NCBI GenBank assembly: GCA_941918925.1
Contig: OW799237.1
Coordinates: 92,973,015 to 93,037,014, forward strand
Length of the DNA: 64,000 nucleotides
Direction: 5' to 3'
Origin: Phyto melanocephala
Lineage: Eukaryota > Arthropoda > Insecta > Diptera > Rhinophoridae
In this document: piece by piece, positions 11,125-22,600 of the stretch
Position numbering within the stretch: the first letter of the stretch is position 1
Layout of the letters: every line of letters starts with the position of its first letter
Position numbers and translations under genes: made by a program
The notes under the pieces: generated by a model
The model's database searches: none
Seen by the model: the letters and a program-made list of their open reading frames with translations, nothing else
What the model was told of the DNA's origin: nothing

Positions 11125-13994
11125 TTCTCTAAATTTAGTAACTTTTAATGTTGGTTCTCTTGTCAATATAGGAAGAAAAATTGAGATTAAATAAATTTAA
11201 CATTGAAATTGCTTTTTTACAAGAAATGCATCTGCCCTTAAACGCAAATGTGTATTTTGACGACTATACAGTTCTAAGGGACGAAAGTCAATTAGGTATA
11301 GGTATAGCGGTTAAAAACTTTATTTCCTTTTCAAAAGTATGCATTCCAAACCTTCGTTTTCCAAATTTATTTATTGTAATAAAAGTTTCGTTAAATGGTA
11401 GCAGTAAGAAAATTCTTTGTGGGTCAATTTATTTTCCAAGTAACTGCAATCGTCAAATTATACATAGTGGTATGTCTTTCATTTTGAGTTTTTCAAACAG
11501 TTATGATGGGTTGATATTAGGTGGGGATTTGAATGCAAAGCACTCTTCTTGGGGTGATATAAGCAACAACTTTAATGGCGAAATTCTCTCAAATTGGGTT
11601 CAGGATGAATCCATTTCAGTTACTCGTATATGTGATTCACATCCCACCTATCCAGGCGGATGCTCTCATTTAGACCATTTTATAGTAAGCAATAATTTTA
11701 TTGAAAATTTCGTTCCAAATTTTAAGACATTTACACTGCCTACTTTTTCGGATCATCTTCCTTTAGGTCTTCATATTTCATTATTAGATTTTAACTTTAT
11801 TTTCAAAATTCCTAACCATTTTGTGTCTTTCAAAGGCACAGATTGGAATACATTCAAAATTGACGTCAGTAATACCCTATTGAATCATTTTCCTCCGGAT
11901 AATAGAAATTTATCAAATAGAGAAATAGATTGTTTTATAGAAGAATTTAATACCACAATAAATTTTATGACGAAAATTCATTCCACAAAATTTATAAGGA
12001 AAAATGAAAAATATGTTGTTTCTGATAAAGTGAAAAATTTACTTCGTATCAAATATAACTGGCAGAAAGATTTAAAAAGGATATTTAAAAGGACTCTGAA
12101 CAGAAAACATCCTGAATACTTGCTAATTTCAAAGCAAATTGATTTAATTAAAATAATTATAAAGGAGCAGATTGAGTTAGAGCAGGCAAATATTTTTAGT
12201 GAAAAATTAAAAGAAATAAAACCTGGACCAATGGCTTATAAACGAATTTTTAAGATTATTGGAAATGCGAATCGATCTGGTGTTAAAGATATATCCGTTA
12301 ACGGTGTAAAAATTACAGATGTGAATCACAAATTAGATATTTTAAAAGATCATTTTTCCTCTGTTTATCAGTGTTCTCCACCTAATAGAAATGTTTCACA
12401 AGTTAATGAAGCCATACATGAAACAATTTCACAACTCTCAAATCAACTAACATACAATGACAATACAACTTCATTAAACAACGAGGGTAATTTAAAGTTT
12501 ACAAGTTTAAATAATCTTTTGGAAATTTCTAGGCAGATAAATAATAAAAAGTCGTGTGGTTTGGATAATATATCGAACTATTTAATTAAGAAACTTCCTA
12601 TTAAAGCCTTTGAATACCTTACTATATTATTTAATAATTGCTTAAACAACTCCTATTTTCCTATTTCATGGAAAATTGCAAGGATCATTCCTATACCAAA
12701 ACAGAAGGGTAAAATTGATATTGACAGCTTAAGACCAATTTCATTACTGTCTAATGTAGGAAAGTTATTTGAAAAAATAATTCGGGAAAAAATGGATATA
12801 GATCTGAATGAGCCATATATCCCTCAGAAACAGTTTGGGTTTAAGAAAGGTAATTCCACAGTCCATGCTCTTCTAAGTTTTCACACTGATGTCGTTAAAA
12901 ATTTACGAAAAGGTCATTGCACTGTTGCAGTATCACTTGACGTAGAAAAAGCTTTTGATAAGGCCTATCATAATGGCATACTTTTTAAAATGATAGGACT
13001 TGGTTTTAACGCAGCAATTATAAAACTTTTTAAAAGCTTTTTTGATGACAGGAAATTTTACGTTCAAATTGATGATTTGTCTTCTTCTCTGGGTGATATT
13101 TATTGTGGTGTTCCACAGGGCTCTGTATTGGCACCTCTTTTGTACAACATATTTATTCATGATTTTCCCCATGAATTTAATAACTCTAAGGGTACACTTT
13201 ATGCTGACGATTCATTACTTTATTCTCATGATGAATCTCCTTTAGTAGCGCTCCAACGTGTTTCATCGCACCTTAAATATGTTGATGAATATTATTCTCA
13301 TTGGGGAATAAAAATTAATGCTTCCAAGAGCAACGCTTTATGTTTACGTAATGCTTCTGGAAAATGCAAATATACTGTTGTCCCAGAAAGTAAAAATTTG
13401 AAATTAACGTTAAATAGTTCGGAAATCATATTTAAGGATAGCGTGAAGTATCTTGGAGTAAACTTTAATAAATTGTTAAAATTTAATAAGCATGTAGTTT
13501 ATAATTTAGAAAAGGCAAATCGAGTTAAAGGTGCTTTTTCGAGATTGTTTAATAGTAAATCTTTACCAGTTAACACAAAATTACTTTTGTACAAAGTAAG
13601 TATAAGACCAATTCTTTTATATGCATTTCCAATATGGTTTAGCATCTCTAAAACAATGATGAAAAGAATGGAGGTATTTGAGCGCCATATTGTACGAAAG
13701 TGCATTGGAAAAAATTTTAAGTCTTTTGAGAAAAGGTTTTCGAATAAATTTATATACAAGCAGGCGAACATATCTCCTATTTCCATTTATGCTATTGATT
13801 CGTTAAGGCATTTTGTAGAAAGATTGACTTACTTTGAAGGCAGTGTAATGCAGGATATTTTGTCCTGCGAGCAGGAATTTAGTTGGTCAAACACTAATTA
13901 TCTTTCCGCGATTGGAATTTTAAGGGAACGACCAGATAGTGTTTCTGGTCAAAACTTTTATTCATGTAGTACTCCCGGGGTACATAGGGGGTAA
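11108..13994 (+). CDS. LINE ORF2, endonuclease plus reverse transcriptase, one frame break
   Basis: The natural start is ATG 11108 (MSMVRNSLNLVTFNVGSL), which overlaps ORF1. That frame meets a stop after 28 codons. A +1 shift in the A5 run at 11176-11180 joins it to the long frame that runs to TAA 13992. The order is APE endonuclease (FLQE, GGDLNAKHSSW, SHLDHF, FSDHLP), then reverse transcriptase (LRPISLLSNVGKLFEK, QFGFKKGNST, SLDVEKAFDKAYHNG, GVPQGSVLAPLLYN, YADD at about 13200, KYLGV), then a short C-terminal part without RNase H. All catalytic motifs look intact. The single extra A is either an inactivating mutation or a sequencing/assembly error; programmed shifting is possible but less likely. 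The protein performs target-primed reverse transcription. Confidence 0.9.
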
Positions 13995-14392
13995 TTTATA
14001 TTTATTTATCATTATTATTATTATTTTTTTTTTCTCATTTTGTTTCGTTTTTTTTTATTATAATTTTATAGTAATAAGTAGTCTTAAGATTTAGTTTTTA
14101 AGTTTTTTATTAGTATTAAGTTTACAAGGAGTAGATATTACTCTACTAGTTTGGTAAAATGCCGGGAGCAAGCATTGTTTATTTTAAAAATGTAATTTTT
14201 TAAAATTTTTTTTTAATTTAATTTCTCAAATTTTGATAAGCCTGTCGCATAATCATTAAGTACTTATGTTATTAAAATAATACGGTATAGTTTTAAGTAT
14301 TCTAATATTAAATGTTTGTAAATCTTGTACAATGGAAAAAAATGAAGTCTCAATAAAGTTAACTAACTAACTAACTAACTAACAAATTAGTT

Positions 14393-15179
14393 TTTTTTAA
14401 ATTGTTTATGTGTTAAAGACAAATTATTATTATTTATTTAAAATGGTAATAAAAGTTGATATTTTTTATGTTTCATGCTTCAAGTATCATATTCTTATCA
14501 AAACGTTGCGATTAAACTAACTATTAATGAAACATTTTTTTCCTGATTTACTTCTATAAACAATTATTGCTAAAAAAAAAGGCTTTTAACCAGTTTAAAT
14601 CTAATTCATTTTATTCACAGTTTCAAAACTTAACTTATAGCTGGGCTGAAAATAGGCTAACATTTTTTTGACCACACAATAAAATAGTTTGTATATTATT
14701 TAAAGATTTTGTTTTGCCGAAATTTAATGAAAATTAAACTTTTTATGCTTGTATTAAGCAATATTATTTTTTTAATAATTAAACTTGGAACGCATGGATT
14801 GTTCAAGTAATTAAAAATAATTTACAGAGGTATCGAGATATATTCATACCAAATTTATTAAAAATAAGTTCGGTAGTTTTTAAACCGAATCAGGAACACG
14901 GACAGACAAATACAAACAGAGCAAGACAAACAAATAAAAATTAAAAAATGTAGTCTTTTGTATTCCAAATCGCTGACTATATACACCGCCATAAAAATTA
15001 AAAAAAAAAATATTCTGTACAGCTAAATGGTTTCAATCCCCTGCCATCAAGCACTTTCTTTTGCATTTTTTATTAAACTAACAAAAAATTTGCTTAAATA
15101 GTTTACCGCAAACTGTTTAATTATTTCAGTTGGAAATTTCATTTATAAAATTTCATAGTTAATTGCTCATTTAAACGAA
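14393..15179. other. Gene-free AT-rich stretch
   Basis: No coding frame or bounded repeat was recognised. At 14884-14915 AACACGGACAGACAAATAC is a weak echo of mini-me-type GTCY motifs, too short to call. Confidence 0.4.
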
Positions 15180-15756
15180 TACCCAGCAAAAATTAGGAAA
15201 TGACTTGCATTTACTAAACAACATACTTTTCAATGACTATTATATATCGTCTGTCTTTCTATGAACGGGTTTAGTAATGACTTGATTTATAATGTGATAC
15301 ATAACCCCTAAGTTTTCAGACATTTGTTTAGATACATACACAGAATCCAATTCTTATTACGAAATTTGTAAAAAGCCATTCAAATAACTTTTTATAATTC
15401 TCATTTAGTTTAACAGCAGCAATTCCTTAATAAATTAGTGGCTTATAGATGTTCACTGATTTTTCAACTTCAAGTCAACGTATCGCAGAATAATCAAAAC
15501 GAATTTTTGCCCTTAAAAGAATCGAACGATTTGTGTAAGTCCGTAATATTAATGGGTTATTAAGGTTGTAAAAATCGACCATAAAAGTAAATGCTTATTT
15601 AGGTTACTATTTGCGAGAGCAATTAGTTTTTTTTTCGAGTTTCTTATTTGAGTCCCTATTTGCAAGCAATCGTGTTAGGTACTTTCCTTCAATGACATCG
15701 CAGTGTTAAACTAATGGGTTTGGTTATCAAATTGTGTGTAGAGTGTTCGCTGGGTA
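15180..15756. mobile_element. Short-TIR non-autonomous element (TACCCAGC family)
   Basis: It is bounded by TACCCAGC at 15180-15187 and GCTGGGTA at 15749-15756. A second copy of the same sequence lies at 42324-42850: AACAACATACTTTTCAATGA near the left end, and AATGACATCGC followed by GTTAA and TAATGGGTTT near the right end. No coding capacity. The flanking T/A may be a TA target site, but the superfamily is not certain. Confidence 0.65.
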
Positions 15757-16553
15757 GATCTGAGTAACTTTGATTTGTAGTTTAACAAAAAGGGGTTTCA
15801 ATAAAATTTTCTAAATAAAACACAATTATTATTTAGAGGCTTTTTTTTTATTGTTTTATTCTTATTCGATAAGGCAACTAAATTTACGTTTTAATAAATT
15901 TTTCTATCTTTAAATTGCAAATAAATTATTTTTTCTTAGTCAATACTTGAAAATTGCTAACAATTAAATGGTGCTTTATAAAAAAACGAGAATTTTTAAC
16001 TTTTAGAATTATTATACATCTGCTGTGTAACAATACAATAAATGATTTTTCATATATTTAAATATTTAGTGATTTGTTAATTAAATAAATAATTTAAATT
16101 CTTTTAGACATTGGGAAGACACTTGAGGTGCTTTCTTTACTACCTAATTAATTGCTGTTTAAAAATAATTTATATTTTATTTAAATGTTATTATATTAAA
16201 TTATTATTTAAATAGTATAAATATAAATAATTGAAAGCTTTGCTTCTATTGCTTTTTCAGTTTTTCTCATAACAAGTATTTTGATATTTTCTTATTAACG
16301 TTTAAATATAATTTAACTATTGTTTTTACGTTTTACTCTAAATATGTGTACTTTGTCTGCGAGTCTAGTTGGTTGACTTAAAAATTTTTTTTTTATTTAA
16401 ATAGCTTACAACTACACTTATATATTACAGTTGTTAATAATTTAAAATAAAAAATACTTTTAATGTTGTATAGAATGTTTTTAAGTTTTTTGTTTTTTAT
16501 ATAGATTGATATAGGTACTTCTATATTTAATTCAAATTTAACAATAAATTAGT

Positions 16554-16559
16554 TTTATT
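16554..16559 (-). promoter_or_regulatory. Poly(A) signal AATAAA for the lipid phosphatase gene
   Basis: On the minus strand AATAAA lies about 27 bases after the TAA stop of the terminal exon at 16586-16693. This is a usable polyadenylation hexamer close to the stop, giving a very short 3' untranslated region if used. Confidence 0.55.
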
Positions 16560-16585
16560 TGTGTGTGTGTTTTATAGTCCGTAAC

Positions 16586-16693
16586 TTAATTGCCATTTGT
16601 AGTTATTGTTTGTGGGGGCATGTCTTGCAAAGAGCGTGGCAGCATATAAGATTTTGAAGATTTAGGTGGAAATAAATCGGAAATATATTTTGC
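16586..16693 (-). CDS. Phosphatase gene, distal terminal exon
   Basis: The minus-strand acceptor TTATATTTTCAG precedes GCAAAATATATTTCC. The exon encodes [11 protein letters not shown] and then a Ser/Pro/Thr-rich cytosolic tail ending TNGN with stop TAA, 35 residues. The phase is 0 and matches the donor at 26204. The Y-I/V-S-D-L-F sequence after the last membrane span is characteristic of wunen/LPP proteins, so this is the best-supported terminal exon despite lying 9.5 kb from the previous one. Confidence 0.8.
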   Translation of the reverse strand, partial: AKYISDLFPPKSSKSYMLPRSLQDMPPQTITTNGN

Positions 16694-19600
16694 CTGAAAA
16701 TATAAATAAAAAACACATATTTAGTTTAATAATTTAGTAAAAAAAATTTTTATTTAAAAGATTAAGTATTTTATTAAAGTGCCTTAAAGTATGCTTTAAT
16801 TTCTGCTAAAATAGCTGTTATAGTAATAAAAAATTTCTTGTACATGCAACAGTGGTGAACATTCGAATATTTTCTTGACATATCTAGCGATTTTGAAGTG
16901 AATATTCGCGTTTTTTGCCAGAACACAAAAATTAAAAACTTAATTTAACTTGAGTTGTTGTAATCAATCCGAATGATTAATAGAATCTAAAAAACGATGT
17001 TAATTTTATAAAATTGATTCAAAAACAAACAAATAATATTATAAAACTAGAGGACGATCCATAAATTTAAGGGAAACTGTAAATCCATAGACTTTGAATT
17101 AATCAATATGTGACAAATTAAGCTCATACATATTAAAAATGCATTCCAGGGGCAAACTTCATCTGATTCATCATTCTTACAATTTTAAATCATCCAAGAC
17201 AGGTGCTGAGCTTCTTAAATCTTACATCTTTAAAGTTAATGTCATATATTTCATATATAACTAAAGTTGGTTATGTCTCGCATGCATCCTAACTGACTGA
17301 GCCCTAAGTTGACGTCCGCATTATGGAATATTTGTTGCAAAACTTTTGAGTTTACTGATGAAAGAGGAAAGAAGAATGGGAAAGTGTCCAATATCTTATG
17401 TACATGCAATTCTCTTTTGTTCATCTCATTCGCTAAGAACTTTGCTATAAGAGGGTATATAAATATATAAATGTAGTGGGGATACCGAAGGATACCTCTT
17501 CCATAAACGAGTTCCTTTTCGACAAGAGGATATGTACAAAAAAAAAAAACAATTTTCGTAAACCAGAAGAGAATTTGAGAAAGTTTTGCAGCAAATGTTC
17601 TATAATATGGACTAGGACTAACAGACAATGTCATCGACTTTCGTTAGCGAATTCTTATGTTAGGTTAGGTTGAAAAGGAGGGGCACTAAAATCCCAAACC
17701 CACGAAAGGTATACACTAATGCCCAATAGGCATGTTGTGCGCTCCATATAAATAGAATAGTTAGAATAGAAAGATAATAGAAGAGAAATAGAAGCAGACT
17801 AGTCCAGAGTCTCTGACGGAAATCGAACCCCAACCCCCAAACTAGCAGACCAGCACACTACTGACTAGTGCACCGGGGCACCCGGTTAAATTATCAACTT
17901 ATAACAGACAATTTCGCAAAGTATTACATTTCTTAACTACAATGACACTGCAAGACAAAATATGTGGGAAAAGTTGAAATCGATAAAAAGGTTTCCCATA
18001 ATTAAAGACTATTGTGAGCTTAGTAATAATTGGCTAATTCAAAAGGTGTCCTAAGTATTGAATTTTTAAACATTTTAAAAAGATAGACCAATTTTACAAT
18101 AGACAAACAATACTTTTCAATCATTTAAATTTTTTTTTTTGGAAATAATGACCCTACGACAATACGACACTTAGAATTCATGACAGCATTATGTGTTAAG
18201 TATGGCGATGAAATGAATTAAAGAGAAAATATTTTCAATGACTTTGCCTTACATATATTGATGTAACTAGGAGGTTCTGGGGTGGTACAATGTAACCACC
18301 CCCACACTAGAATTTTTTTCCGCCCAATCAGAATTTAAAAAAAATTAACTAATAAAAAATACATTTAAAATAAACTCAGTTGAAGATTTAAATAATCCTT
18401 TGACAATTTTTATAAATAAATCAGTTAAGTTTTGTTAGAATTATGGAAGATCATACGGCGATCTACGAGATTTATATTGAGAAGTAAAATTTTTTTAGAA
18501 TAAAATTGAAATAAACTCTAGCCCCGTTTAATCTTAATCAGTTTTAAAATTTTTTCAAAGGCTTATTAAACAAAACTTTTATGCAACATGTGTCTATCAA
18601 GCCTTTGATAAATTTAAATATTGTATGAACTGCGAAAATGTAAATATTTTCATATTTCCGGTTTCCCTGCCTATGATCGGACCACTCATAACAGCTATTA
18701 GTATAAATCAGTTTTTATCAAAATTGTCCCTAATTTATAAAATCTTTATTTCTTTTATTTACGCAACTTCTATTACGTTTGTACTTAAGTATGTGTGTGA
18801 TTGCAATAAACATTTTAAAATTGTCATTTTTTATTGAAATTCATTAAAATTGCAACAAAATCCGCCTGAGATTTCCCAATTGAATTGTAGGTTAAAATGT
18901 TTTTTTTTTATTATTGCATTCACTGCCAAAACATTTGATTTAAATGGTGTCACAATTTATTTCTAATTGCTTGCAATTAATTCAGTTTGATTGGGCATTA
19001 AACATGGCTTTCATCTAAAATATTTGTACAAACAATGTTGGTAACAACAATAACAATAACAGCAGCAACAGAAATAAATCTGTCAATTTGCATTAGCGGG
19101 CTTGAATATTAGTCGAACAATAAAGTTGGCTGAGACAACAATATCATAAAACGAATCAAGGCATATATATTTATTCATCAGGCAACTGTAGTGCAAAAAG
19201 AAAATTTTTGTTTATATTTATACCCTTCACACAGTGAAAAAGGGTACATATAGGTTTGTCATTCCGTGTGAAATTTCTACAATTTTCATTTCCGACCCCA
19301 CAATGTATATATTTTCTAAAAGCTTATGAATAGGGGAGTCGATTAAGCTCTGTCAGTCTGTCCGTGTGTATGTTGAAATCAACTTTTTGAAGCCCCCCGA
19401 CATAGGTTGGACCCGGGTAAGGTATTAAAATATCAAAAATATTCGGGAGTAGATCGGTATTGAAAATCAGAAACATCGGTACATAAACAACTGAGATATG
19501 AGCAAAAACCCACGACCACCTCGATTTTTTTTCACAAAAACAACATTACAACAACAACATACATACATACAAACGTGTATACTGGTTAGAGAAAACGTGG

Positions 19601-22600
19601 CATCGAATCCCAGCTGAGCCAAAAAAAATTTTTTTTTTAATTTTTTTTTCAATTTTTTTTTTTTATTTTTTATTTAATATATTATTTATATTTTTATTAT
19701 TTTTTTTAAATTTTTTTTTTTATTTTTTTTTGTTTTATATATATTATATACATAATAATTTTTTTTTTAAATTTTTTTTTTTAATTTTTTTTATATTTTT
19801 TTTTAAATTTTTTTTTTTTGTTTTTTTAACATACATACGTGAATTTATAATTTTACAATGGGACGTTTTTATATATGTATGTTTTTATATGTATGTACGT
19901 ATTCCATATGGGATGAATGGTGACACAAACCACTGTTATTGCATGACTACACGTTGTGAAGGGTATATAAGATTCGGCACGGCCGAATATAGCGCTCTTA
20001 CTTGTTTTTTATTATGAAGTTTGACATTTGAAATAAATGAGAGAAGAGAGAAAATTGTTTTTTATCTAAAGACTTTGACAGTTGAAATTTAAGATAATTG
20101 AACAATAACATAATCATCTTACGAATCAAGACTACCTGATGAATAAATATGCCTTGACAACGAATAAAGAACACAATTAATTTTTGATGGTGGATTTTTT
20201 TCTTAAATTTTTAAGATTTAAGAAAAAAATTATCAATTTGTTTATACACTAGTTACAATTTACATAAAACTTCAAGTGCAATTGCACTTAAAGACATAAA
20301 GAAACACTCCTCAAAAAGCACCTAAAGTTATGATATGCGTGTCAAATCAAAACATTACAAGGCAGGGTTTTAATTTTGTTGCATTTTCTTTTAGGAGTTT
20401 TTTTTTTAAGTATTCAGGGTAAAATACCCCTCTTCAGAGAACTAAAAGTTTAAAGAAACAAGTAAGAGTGATGTATTCTGCCGTGTCGAATCTGATAATA
20501 TCCTTCACTATCATGTACACACGTAAAATGACCACAGTGTAGATTATACTAGATTTTATGCTTTACGCCATTTTGTTTATTATTTCCGAAGACATTTTTG
20601 ATCTTAAATTTTTACATAGCTAACTGTTTTGTACTTGTCAAGCCCTTTCATTTGATACCAATATTGTGGGAGTTGAAGCGGACAAAGCCGTAACCACTAT
20701 AATTGACTCATATATTCACCATTTAGTCTAAATAACCATGTTGAATTTTTAATTTTTTATAGTTTACTGTATTTTGCTAGTCAAGCTCTTTCATTCGATA
20801 CCGATGTTGACTTTCTCGGTGGTATAGAAACTGAAAAAATCGATTTTCGCTTTTAAGTTTTAGTTTCGCAGCGATTTATTAGTCTTTTTTTGAAGACTTA
20901 GGCATAGAATTTGGTGTCTCAAATGACCAAAATTTATTTAGGAGCGTGCAGAATTTGATATATTAAAAAAAATATATTTTCTAAATAATTTTTGCCTATG
21001 AATTTGCCGATTTGTCCAAACTTTTCCATGAATATCTCTAGAAGCATATTATATCTGTAAATAGTCACAAGCGCGCCTATAATTTATCCTAGAGCTGAAA
21101 AATGTTTAACTTTTGTGATAAAAATAAGAAAAAAAAACAGGACAGCCTCATTTCTCAGAAAGTTATATGGCGATTGTACTGATTTTCAATACCAATCTGC
21201 TACCGAATGTAATATTAAAATGCACCACACAGATCTGGGTGATGTCAGGTGGCTTAAAAAAAACTGATTTAAACATACTCACGGACAATCATGTTCATAA
21301 GCTTTCCGTAAATATATACTTTATGAGGTCGGAAATGAATATTGTTGAAATTTCACACGAAATGACAAACCTAATATACCCTTACACTCTCTGTGAAAAG
21401 AAATTATTATAAAATGGTCTTTCAACAAATCATGCATTGAAATATTTCCTTAAGTTTTAAAATTTTGTTGTAACGTTTTATAAGTAAAAAATTTGTAAAA
21501 ATTGAAAAAAAAAATTATAAAAGTTTATTTATTTTATTGTGTTTGTATTAATTTTTTTTAGAAAAATTTATTCAAAAGTTATTAATAAACTTTAGTTTGA
21601 TTCAAAAAAGAATTTGTAGGTATTTTTTGTGTTCCCCAAAATCCATATAAAATTCCTAAAAATTCAAGCACAAAACCCCTACACGCAAGTCACACGACAA
21701 ACTACCACACACTTGTATACATATACTCGTACTGTAAAAGTCTTGTCTTTGTTGCTGCAAAAACAAGATAAGATTGAGATTGCACTTACTTGCACTATCT
21801 AATATTGCTTGCAAAGACGTACAACTGGGGGAGGGAGTGTTAATATTTAATCTTTTATTATTAATGGATTTAATCATTTGCTATAAAAGTCTTCGCAATA
21901 TTTTAGAAAAAAAAAAATTATTCTTTATTTACTGTTCGTTTTTCCTTTACTCTTGCTGCACTCCTGTCATCATTTGTTTGTAAAAAATTGTAGATGTAAT
22001 CTTGTATTATTTGGTGCAACTTTATGTTCATGTTAATTGTGACCATTTTGACTTTTAATTCCTCCTGTTGTTTTATCTGACTTTATCTTGTAGTTGTCAT
22101 AGTAGTTGTTGTTATTGTTTGTACAACTGTTGTTAGTTTTGTTGTTTTTGTATTTGCGTGTAATTGAGAATGGCCTTTCATGTTTGTTTCAATTTTACCT
22201 CTATTCGTTTAAAAGTGTTGTTTTAATGGTCGAGATTATTCTAAATTAGAAATTAGCATTTGAACATAAAATTCTGTTGTTATTAAAACAAAACGGCTTA
22301 TGTCTGAAATAAGCAATTTGTGTGGGAAAGTGTTTCTAATAAAAAAAAATTGTTTTTCCTTTGTAGTTAGTACTTAATTGAAGCTGTGGAGATAGTTTCC
22401 ATAAACTAAATTAAGTCAAACAAAAAAGTTTAGTTACGCATTGACTTTCCAAAAAATTAGAAAAAATTAATAAAATCAATGAATTATAATGACGCATTGT
22501 CATAATTTCGCTTTAGTCAACAAAAGCATTAATTCATTTTTGGAACATTATAATTGGTGTATGTACAAAAAGTCCTAAGTGCCGTCATAGTTAAAAAAAA

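Larger units (their letters stand above)
9378..14380 (+). mobile_element. Near-complete Jockey-type non-LTR retrotransposon
   Basis: Two overlapping ORFs (gag-like, then endonuclease plus reverse transcriptase) are bounded by a direct repeat AACAAATTAGTT at 9366-9377 and 14381-14392. That 12-bp target duplication defines a roughly 5.0-kb insertion. The 5' leader is only about 97 bp. The 3' untranslated region of about 386 bp includes AATAAAG (14352) and ends in a (TAAC)n tail at 14359-14380 instead of poly-A. The lack of an RNase H domain points to the Jockey group; the TAAC tail is closer to what I-type elements do. Low decay suggests a young insertion, broken by one frameshift. Confidence 0.9.

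Noticed and set aside
17251..17634. 127-residue minus-strand frame
   Set aside because: No domain or conserved motif recognised; long open stretches of Phe/Ile/Tyr are expected in this AT-rich DNA, and no splice context supports it.
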